A DNA stretch of 6,802 bases from Gammaproteobacteria bacterium. GTDB lineage: Bacteria > Pseudomonadota > Gammaproteobacteria > HK1. The DNA lies in the NCBI GenBank assembly GCA_013042035.1, contig JABDQX010000287.1, forward strand, positions 1-6,802, written 5' to 3'. Positions 1 to 5,152 of this stretch are shown here, one piece after another (position 1 is the stretch's first letter; the number at the start of each line of letters is the position of its first letter). Below the pieces are notes generated by a model that was given only the letters and a program-made list of their open reading frames with translations, did no database searches and was not told where the DNA came from. Position numbers and translations under genes: made by a program.

Positions 1-1
1 A

Positions 2-349
2 CTTGCCCTGACCGACATGGATGACACCAACATCGCCGATGGAACCGTCTCCATTACTGCAGGCTTCCAGTCCGGGACGGATGTGCTGAGCTTTATCGAC
101 CAAAACGGTATCAACGGCAGTTATGACGCCGCCAGTGGCGTACTGACCCTGACCGGCAGCGCGTCGGTTACCGATTACCAAACGGCGCTTGCCAGCGTGA
201 GCTACCACAATTCTTCCGCTGCCCCAACCGACGCTACCCGCACGGTGACCTTCCAGGTTACCGACAGCAATTCGGACGGCATCGCCGATGGTCCATTGAG
301 TGACACCGCCACACGGAATGTGACCGTCACCACCATCAACGACGCCCCG
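2..349 (+). repeat. Cadherin-like module A, copy 1 (direct repeat with 2327-2674)
   Basis: A 116-residue module with TVSITAGFQSG near its start, GVLTLTGSA in the middle and NDAP at the end. It aligns without any gap to residues encoded at 2327-2674, and most positions are identical or conservative. This type of module recurs in large bacterial adhesins annotated as cadherin-like or calcium-binding. Because the alignment reaches the first base of the window, more of the module, and probably further copies, lie upstream. Confidence 0.85.
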
Positions 350-3283
350 ATTCATACGATTCCCGGCATCCAAACCATTGATGAGGATACCAGCCTGACC
401 TTCAGCACCGGCAACGGCAACCTCATTGCAATCGACGACGTGGATATCGGGAGCGATTCCCTGGCGGTCACCCTCACCGCCACCAACGGCACCCTCACCG
501 TGTCCACCATCTCGGGTTTGAGCTTTACCGCGGGCGACGGCGCGGATGATGCTACCGCGACATTCACCGGTACTCTCACCGCAATCAACACAGCCCTCGA
601 CGGGATGCAATTTACGCCCACTTCCGATTATAGCGGCGCGGCTTCGGTGCAAATCCAAACCGATGACCAGGGCTATAACGGCATCGGTGGGCCGGAGACC
701 GATGATGATACCGTCAACATCACGATAAACTCTGTTCCAGAGCTTATCACCGTGCAGGGATTTACCGCCGCTTACGTCTTCTATGGCGCTTCGAGTAACA
801 GCGAGTTGGGGTATTCAGTCGATATTGCCGGGGATGTGAATAACGACGGCTTCGACGACGTGATTATCGGAGCCCATCTCGACGATACCAATGGCACCAG
901 CGCCGGCAGTGCAACCGTTTTTTCCGGCAATGATGGTGCTCTGCTTTACACCTTCCATGGCAATTCAGGTGACGAACTCGGATATTCGGTCAGTGGCGCG
1001 GGGGATGTGAACAATGACGGTTTCGACGATGTGATTATCGGGGCGCCGTTTGATAACCCCAATGGAGCAGATTCCGGTAGCGCCTATGTCTATTCCGGGA
1101 TCGATGGTGCGCTGCTTCACACCTTCGGTGGCACTGACGGTAGTGACAAGCTCGGCCTTTCGGTCGATGGCGCAGGAGATATCAACAACGATGGTGCCGA
1201 CGATGTTATTGTCAGCATCCATCTCGATGATCCCAGTGGTAACAACAATGCCGGTCGAGCTCGGGTCTATTCCGGAGCCGATGGAAGCGTTCTCCTGAGT
1301 TTTCAGGGCAGTGGAAACGGTAACAAGTTGGGTCGCGCGGTCAGTGACGCCGGCGATGTAAACAACGATGGCGTCGACGATGTCATCGTCGGGATACCCG
1401 ACAGTGACGTCAATGGCAATGATTCCGGCAAGGCGCGGGTCTATTCCGGAGCGGACGGGAGCACCCTCTACACCTTCGAGGGCGATTCTGCCAATGACAA
1501 GTGTGGGTGGTCAGTCAGTAACGCAGGAGATGTCAACAACGACGGTTACGGCGATGTGATCGTCAGTGCCTATCTCGATGATGTCAATGGGACAAATTCC
1601 GGCAGCGCCTGGATCTTTTCCGGCATCGATGGCGCCACCATCCATACCTTTCATGGCGATGCGGCCGATGACGAGCTTGGGGGAGAGGGAGAAACTGGCA
1701 GCGTGGGAGATGTGGATAACGACGGCTATGACGATGTGATTATTGGGATACATGGTGCCGATAGCAACGGTACCGACGCCGGCAGTGCCTGGATCGTTTC
1801 CGGAAACACCGGCGAGCGCCTCTACAGCTTCCAGGGTGATTCGGCCGGTGACATGTTCGGAGATGCAGTCGGTGGTGCGGGGGACATGAACGGTGACGGT
1901 TTGCCGGATTTCATCGTCGGAGCGCGTTTTGCCGATAATGACGGTACCGATTCCGGCGGTGCCTGGCTTTTCCACAGCCAGATTGCCACGACGACTGCCG
2001 GCCTGAGCACAATCTCACTCAAATCGGGCCGGGAGTTCCAGGGAATGCTTCTGGACGATGCCCCCGCCGGCAGTACTTTTAGTTACAGCATCCACACCAA
2101 CCCCACCCACGGCACACTGACACTCACCGATAATAGCTTCGTCTACAGCAACGATGGCACCTTTGACGACGATCTTTTCCAAATAACCATTACCGACGAC
2201 TACGGCACCTCGGCCGTGGAGACCATCGACGTGACGGTTATCGGCAACTATGCGCCGAACATGACCACCACTGCTTCAGCACTGACCTACACCGAAAACG
2301 ATGCGGCCACCACCATCGATCCGGGGTTGACCCTGAACGACGTTGATGACGCCTACATCACCGGCGCGACCGTCTCCATCACCGCCGGCTTCCAGTCCGG
2401 GGCGGACGAGCTGGGCTTTACTGACCAAAGCGGTATCACCGGAGCCTATGACACCGGCAGCGGCGTGCTGACCCTAACGGGAAGCGCTTTGGTTGCCGAC
2501 TACCAGAGCGCACTCGAAAGCGTTACCTACCAAAACACCTCGGAGGACCCGACCGAGACCACCCGCACGATGACCTTCTCGGTGACCGATGGCAACTCGG
2601 ACGGCACCGCCGATGGCGCATTGAGTACAACCGCCACCCGGGATATAACGGTAACCGCCGTCAACGACGCGCCCGGGCTTGTCTCGGTACAGGGATTTTC
2701 CGTCGAACAGACATCGCTAGGCGATGCCGGCGACACGTTTAGCGATGCCGGGGATATCGATAACGACGGCTATGACGATGTGATTGTCGGATCACCCGGA
2801 GATGATACCAACGGAACCGATGCCGGCAGTGTGCAGATTCTTTCCGGAAATGATGGGGCTATTCTCCACACCTTCCATGGTGATTCGGCCGGTGACATGT
2901 TCGGGTCTTCGGTCAGTGATGCGGGGGATACGGACGGGGATGGTTTGTGGGATTTTATCGTCAGGGCGCCTGGCAGCGACGGTGGCACCGGCAGTGCCTG
3001 GCTCTTCCACAGCCAGAACGTTACTACCTACGCCAATTCGACCACAATCGAGGTAAAGTCCAGCGGGTACTATCAGGGGCTACTTCTGGGTGCCGATACT
3101 GAGGGAGACACATTCGGCTATAGCGTCAACACTAATCCTGGCCATGGCAGCCTCGAAATGACGGATGATGGCTTCAAGTACATCAACGACGGATCCCCTG
3201 ATGACGATTCCTTCGCAATCGACATTACCGACGAACACGGTCTGGCGACCATGGAAACATTCAGCATCGACGTATACAGCTAA
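2..3283 (+). CDS. Large cadherin-like / FG-GAP beta-propeller repeat protein, 5' partial
   Basis: C-terminal 1093 residues of a very large, acidic, Asp/Gly/Thr/Ser-rich protein, probably secreted or on the cell surface. The frame is open to the window edge. The ATG at 17 is not the start: residues before it (LALTD) align with LTLND in an internal copy at 2327, and no ribosome site precedes it. Domain order by nucleotide: cadherin-like module A (2-349), module B (350-739), seven FG-GAP repeats (743-1981), module C (1982-2257), a second A module with extra N-terminal sequence (2258-2674), two FG-GAP repeats (2678-3016), and a second C module (3017-3280). Each FG-GAP repeat has an LGxSV-like strand and a calcium loop such as DVNNDGFDD, with 57-60 residues between loops. 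The modules end in NDAP-type linkers, as in bacterial adhesins. There is one cysteine and no transmembrane segment. The C-terminus (FSIDVYS) ends on a domain strand, with no sorting motif I recognise. By family, such proteins are calcium-stabilised adhesins or matrix proteins; the exact ligand is unknown. Confidence 0.9.
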   Translation, partial: LALTDMDDTNIADGTVSITAGFQSGTDVLSFIDQNGINGSYDAASGVLTLTGSASVTDYQTALASVSYHNSSAAPTDATRTVTFQVTDSNSDGIADGPLSDTATRNVTVTTINDAPIHTIPGIQTIDEDTSLTFSTGNGNLIAIDDVDIGSDSLAVTLTATNGTLTVSTISGLSFTAGDGADDATATFTGTLTAINTALDGMQFTPTSDYSGAASVQIQTDDQGYNGIGGPETDDDTVNITINSVPELITVQGFTAAYVFYGASSNSELGYSVDIAGDVNNDGFDDVIIGAHLDDTNGTSAGSATVFSGNDGALLYTFHGNSGDELGYSVSGAGDVNNDGFDDVIIGAPFDNPNGADSGSAYVYSGIDGALLHTFGGTDGSDKLGLSVDGAGDINNDGADDVIVSIHLDDPSGNNNAGRARVYSGADGSVLLSFQGSGNGNKLGRAVSDAGDVNNDGVDDVIVGIPDSDVNGNDSGKARVYSGADGSTLYTFEGDSANDKCGWSVSNAGDVNNDGYGDVIVSAYLDDVNGTNSGSAWIFSGIDGATIHTFHGDAADDELGGEGETGSVGDVDNDGYDDVIIGIHGADSNGTDAGSAWIVSGNTGERLYSFQGDSAGDMFGDAVGGAGDMNGDGLPDFIVGARFADNDGTDSGGAWLFHSQIATTTAGLSTISLKSGREFQGMLLDDAPAGSTFSYSIHTNPTHGTLTLTDNSFVYSNDGTFDDDLFQITITDDYGTSAVETIDVTVIGNYAPNMTTTASALTYTENDAATTIDPGLTLNDVDDAYITGATVSITAGFQSGADELGFTDQSGITGAYDTGSGVLTLTGSALVADYQSALESVTYQNTSEDPTETTRTMTFSVTDGNSDGTADGALSTTATRDITVTAVNDAPGLVSVQGFSVEQTSLGDAGDTFSDAGDIDNDGYDDVIVGSPGDDTNGTDAGSVQILSGNDGAILHTFHGDSAGDMFGSSVSDAGDTDGDGLWDFIVRAPGSDGGTGSAWLFHSQNVTTYANSTTIEVKSSGYYQGLLLGADTEGDTFGYSVNTNPGHGSLEMTDDGFKYINDGSPDDDSFAIDITDEHGLATMETFSIDVYS
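743..1981 (+). repeat. Seven tandem FG-GAP repeats (complete integrin-type propeller)
   Basis: The segment encodes seven consecutive repeats of about 171-180 bp. The first Asp of each calcium-binding loop (consensus DVNNDGxDDVIxG) is encoded near 833, 1004, 1178, 1355, 1529, 1709 and 1883. Between loops the pattern is NGTxxGSAxVxSGxDGxxLxTFxGxxxxDxLG. Seven repeats is the number that closes the propeller of integrin alpha subunits, so this stretch can plausibly fold as one complete domain. Repeat 6 is the odd one: it reads LGGEGETGSVGDVDNDG where the others read LGxSVxxAGDVNNDG, with about two extra residues and the SV strand lost. Repeat 7 uses DMNGDGLPD. The repeat count is read directly from the translation; the folding is inferred from the family. 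Confidence 0.88.
2327..2674 (+). repeat. Cadherin-like module A, copy 2
   Basis: This is the second, same-length copy of the 116-residue module at 2-349, again containing TVSITAGFQSG and GVLTLTGSA and ending in NDAP. Here it is followed directly by the FG-GAP segment; the intervening module B of the first unit (350-739) is absent. It is preceded by the module's N-terminal part, encoded at 2258-2326 (including LTYTEND), which is outside the window for copy 1. Confidence 0.85.
2678..3016 (+). repeat. Two-repeat FG-GAP remnant in the second unit
   Basis: Only two FG-GAP loops are present, DIDNDGYDD (from about 2753) and DTDGDGLWD (from about 2927), spaced 58 residues apart as in the full propeller. 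The first resembles repeat 1 of the upstream propeller (both have DDTNGT and SGNDGA) and the second resembles repeat 7 (both have GDSAGDMFG and AWLFHSQ). The simplest reading is that a copied unit lost repeats 2-6. Two blades alone are unlikely to close a propeller, so this part may be degenerate, may pair with another chain, or may be structurally different. Confidence 0.8.
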
Positions 3284-3288
3284 CCCAT

Positions 3289-3310
3289 TGCGTAATTAGG
3301 GCCTTACGCA
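3289..3310. terminator. Stem-loop between convergent genes, possible terminator
   Basis: TGCGTAA (3289-3295) and TTACGCA (3304-3310) form a perfect 7-bp stem around an 8-nt loop. It begins five bases after the stop codon of the large repeat-protein gene and lies 28 bp from the stop codon of the convergent HAD gene. Position suits a terminator serving either side, but no T-run follows on either strand, so intrinsic termination is not certain. It could simply be a 3'-end-stabilising hairpin. Confidence 0.4.
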
Positions 3311-3338
3311 GAGCCGACGTTACGCGCGCGAAGCAAAA

Positions 3339-4217
3339 TTATTCCCGATAACCGATATCCCGTGCAAACCGCCCAATGATACCCTTGACGATAATCTCCA
3401 ACTGACTGCCCGCCCGGTAATCGGCAGGCGCGACAAAATTGACCCGGTCCTCGGATATCAGGCGATAGACGTTCTCTTGCGACTTTTCGTCTTCCCGGCG
3501 ATCCGGATCGAAAACCGCGATGGAAAAACCGCCCTGGTATCTAACCATTTTCATCGAGGGGATATCCGTATCGCCATCGCCGATAAAGATCATCCTCGTG
3601 AAAGGCAGGGGACGCTCTTCCATCGGCAACCAGCGATTGACGCGATGGTCATCCCAGTTGTTTAGAATGCCTTTGTTGATCCGAAACAGATATTGGGTCT
3701 TGGTCGTATAGTTGATGGCCACTCCCGGCCACACCGCCTCTCCCGCCGCATCGTAGAGATACTTCGATGCGAAAACTTGCCGGAATTGGTGATAAATGGC
3801 GCATCCTTCAATAATCTCGTGGTTTCCCGAAGAGATCACGTAATGCTCCAGGTTCAGGTTCCGATCACGCGCGTAGCCGTTCATGCGCCCAAACCAATCA
3901 TCCACCCCCGGAAATAACGGGACTTTCGCACCATGGCGTGCAAGCGAGGCCCGCGTAATGGGGCAATTTCTCCGTTTTGCTTCCTGGAGCATGCCCCACA
4001 GATACATAAGCGTACGCTCACAGTCGCGGGTTTGCGCAAACTCGTCCACACCCTGCCAGAAATCGGGTGCATCGATGGCAAGGTCCGGAAAAAAGCCGTG
4101 CTCCTGCACATTGCCCCGGGCAAGTGTTCCATCGAAATCGTAGACGATCGCTGTGCGGTGATGATTCTGCTCCGCAGTATCATATTGCGCGTCATATCCC
4201 ATGTTTATCACACGCAT
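3339..4217 (-). CDS. HAD-superfamily hydrolase (phosphatase-like)
   Basis: 292-residue cytosolic protein with all the main haloacid dehalogenase motifs. Motif I is YDFDGT at residues 26-31 (nucleophile Asp27, acid/base Asp29). Motif II is VISSGN at 127-132, where Ser129 or Ser130 would hold the phosphate. A lysine at 174 or 182 (within TTKTQYLFRINKG) is a candidate motif III. Motif IV is GDGDTD at 213-218, whose Asp residues would bind magnesium. The cap lies between motifs I and II. The TTKTQYLFRINKG block, the IGDGxTDIPSMK block and the late NFVAPADY match a widespread bacterial HAD family that I recall as having no assigned substrate. The start is uncertain: ATG at 4217 overlaps the upstream gene by 26 bp, whereas ATG at 4202 (residue 6) overlaps by 11 bp; neither has a clear Shine-Dalgarno, which fits translational coupling to the nuclease-like gene. 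Family assignment is firm; substrate unknown. Confidence 0.88.
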   Translation of the reverse strand: MRVINMGYDAQYDTAEQNHHRTAIVYDFDGTLARGNVQEHGFFPDLAIDAPDFWQGVDEFAQTRDCERTLMYLWGMLQEAKRRNCPITRASLARHGAKVPLFPGVDDWFGRMNGYARDRNLNLEHYVISSGNHEIIEGCAIYHQFRQVFASKYLYDAAGEAVWPGVAINYTTKTQYLFRINKGILNNWDDHRVNRWLPMEERPLPFTRMIFIGDGDTDIPSMKMVRYQGGFSIAVFDPDRREDEKSQENVYRLISEDRVNFVAPADYRAGSQLEIIVKGIIGRFARDIGYRE

Positions 4218-4800
4218 CGAATATTATATGAAGAATCCCCAGCAATACGTCCAATTGTGATAACGAATAAACATCTGTTTTATAGAATTTATTATCTGTC
4301 GTATATTTCCCGAATTCCCAAATTCTGCCGCTACTCACGATCCCATGGATATCGAATCGGTAACCTGCCTGCTCGTTAAGTAACTGGGTCGCCTTTGCCG
4401 CCATCAGGCATTGGCCCCATCCCTTTTCGAAATCCTCCTTTTTGGCCTCCGAGAGCACGACATAGGGTAATTTGAAAGAAGCTCTATAGGATGTAAAGGC
4501 AAAATCCACTTTACCACGGAAAGGCGAGCTTCCGGCGTCAATGGATTTTTCCTGCCACATCCTGATGTTGTGATTTTCCAGTGCCTCCAGAAATACAAGC
4601 TCCATGAACAGGCGTTGCTCCCACTCATTGGCGTCGGTCGTGATCTGGCGTTCCGCCCGTTTCAGATTGATCATTAATGAGGTCGTGGGCTGTATGGGCG
4701 TGATTTTGGGTTCCCATTTCTCATAGGGAAACAGATGCAGGAACTCCAGGGCGCCGGCAAAGTCGAAATCGCTGAAGATCTGTTTTTTGTCATCGGTCAT
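4192..4800 (-). CDS. PD-(D/E)XK nuclease-like protein, function unknown
   Basis: 202-residue soluble protein. The visible pattern fits the PD-(D/E)XK restriction-endonuclease-like fold: a Glu-rich helix (NEWEQRLFMELVFLEALE, Glu67 the likely helix acidic residue), then GKVDFAF with Asp99, then VVLSEAKK with Glu118 and Lys120, then GQ in the following helix (Gln130). A GIVSSGRIWEFGKY strand pair follows, similar to the GVVTxGxxWxF element seen in related bacterial nuclease-like proteins. All catalytic-type residues seem intact, so it may be active on DNA or RNA, but it has no recognition domain and I cannot name a substrate. The start is set at ATG 4800 because GAGGAA lies 9 nt upstream; an in-frame GTG at 4830 would add ten residues. 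Its stop codon overlaps the start of the HAD gene, so the two are probably one operon. The coding end, around 4205-4315, is AT-richer than its surroundings. Confidence 0.78.
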   Translation of the reverse strand: MTDDKKQIFSDFDFAGALEFLHLFPYEKWEPKITPIQPTTSLMINLKRAERQITTDANEWEQRLFMELVFLEALENHNIRMWQEKSIDAGSSPFRGKVDFAFTSYRASFKLPYVVLSEAKKEDFEKGWGQCLMAAKATQLLNEQAGYRFDIHGIVSSGRIWEFGKYTTDNKFYKTDVYSLSQLDVLLGILHIIFDACDKHGI

Positions 4801-4809
4801 GGATTCGGG

Positions 4810-4815
4810 TTCCTC
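4810..4815 (-). promoter_or_regulatory. Ribosome binding site of the nuclease-like gene
   Basis: On the minus strand GAGGAA sits 9 nt before the ATG at 4800. It is the only convincing Shine-Dalgarno in this part of the window, and it decides the start in favour of ATG 4800 over the in-frame GTG at 4830. Confidence 0.65.
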
Positions 4816-4886
4816 AATGGAGCTGTCCACACATGTAACGAAAAATACCCGGAGCAGCCCCCCGGAGCGCCATGTGAAGAGGTCGT

Positions 4887-4922
4887 TGAATCATCCATTC
4901 GTAATGTCAGCTTCGTATACAT
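4887..4922 (-). pseudogene. Vestige of a ribbon-helix-helix antitoxin gene (first 12 codons)
   Basis: Read on the minus strand from the ATG at 4922, the DNA encodes MYTKLTLRMDDS. This matches the N-terminal strand of a common family of small antitoxin-like ribbon-helix-helix proteins (DUF6364-type, typically M-x-TKLTLRLDD followed by a lysine/alanine-rich helix and GKSVSQ). After the serine the frame continues as TTSSHGAPGG and nothing resembling the helices follows, so the gene has lost everything beyond its first strand. No partner toxin is visible. A TTGACA box stands upstream at 4958-4953. The match is from memory of the family and covers only 12 residues, so chance or a functional fusion cannot be ruled out. 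Confidence 0.45.
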
Positions 4923-5082
4923 GACGTGGATGGTGATTTTGAAAGTATGCCTTGTCAAGATGATAAGAGCCCCTTGAGCTGTATGCAAAACCCATTTGGT
5001 AGCACCCTTCGCTACGGGGGGAAGGTAACAAAACACGCGTGCCGGATTCTCCTTGGTCGTGCCGAGATGATAAGATCGCTCC

Positions 5083-5100
5083 AGGTTCAGGTTTAGGTTT
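5083..5100 (+). repeat. Three tandem AGGTTY hexamers upstream of gltB
   Basis: AGGTTC, AGGTTT and AGGTTT follow one another without gaps, ending 52 bp before the gltB start codon. Perfectly adjacent hexamers in a promoter-proximal position could be a regulator binding site, or a small slippage repeat. I know of no regulator with this exact motif. Confidence 0.4.
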
Positions 5101-5152
5101 GGAAAAACTTGCACACGAAATCAACATCATTCAATTACAACGGTTAGAATAA

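Larger units (their letters stand above)
4801..5152. other. Divergent intergenic region between the nuclease-like gene and gltB
   Basis: About 350 bp with no convincing intact gene. Seen within it: an apparent 12-codon antitoxin relic on the minus strand (4887-4922); a perfect minus-strand TTGACA (4958 to 4953) with no good -10 box at the usual distance (CACCAT at 17 bp spacing); a short direct repeat CCCGGAGC at 4848-4855 and 4861-4868; a small GTAGC/GCTAC hairpin around 4999-5015; and three tandem AGGTTY hexamers at 5083-5100. It must contain the promoters of gltB and of the minus-strand operon, but I cannot place either with confidence. Minus-strand frames of 105 and 79 codons cross it but show no family resemblance apart from the relic. 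Confidence 0.6.

Noticed and set aside
17..19. ATG at 17 as the start of the large repeat protein
   Set aside because: The reading frame is open to the window edge and residues before the ATG align with the internal copy of the same module, so it is an internal methionine.
1511..1975. Minus-strand open frame of 154 codons opposite the FG-GAP repeats
   Set aside because: It is a repetitive mirror of the tandem repeats on the plus strand (recurring VVDIS/VHIPR patterns) with no ribosome site; an antisense shadow.
743..1981. Regular repeats considered as a CRISPR array
   Set aside because: The period is about 171-180 bp, the repeats are diverged, and they encode FG-GAP protein repeats; no short identical repeats separated by unique spacers.
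3933..4379. Plus-strand open frame of 148 codons opposite the HAD and nuclease-like genes
   Set aside because: Both minus-strand genes carry clear catalytic motifs across this interval; the plus-strand frame has none and no ribosome site.
4797..5114. Minus-strand open frame of 105 codons as a full gene before the nuclease-like gene
   Set aside because: Apart from the 12-residue antitoxin-like stretch it is low in protein-like character, and it overlaps the nuclease gene start and its ribosome site; treated as noncoding with a relic.
5099..5114. Sigma-54 promoter for gltB (TGG...TTGC)
   Set aside because: A GG at 5101-5102 and a GC at 5111-5112 exist, but they are 10 bp apart instead of the required 12, so the site does not fit.
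5109..5137. Sigma-70 promoter TTGCAC with CAATTA as -10 upstream of gltB
   Set aside because: The -35 is fair and the spacing is 17 bp, but the -10 hexamer matches the consensus very poorly.
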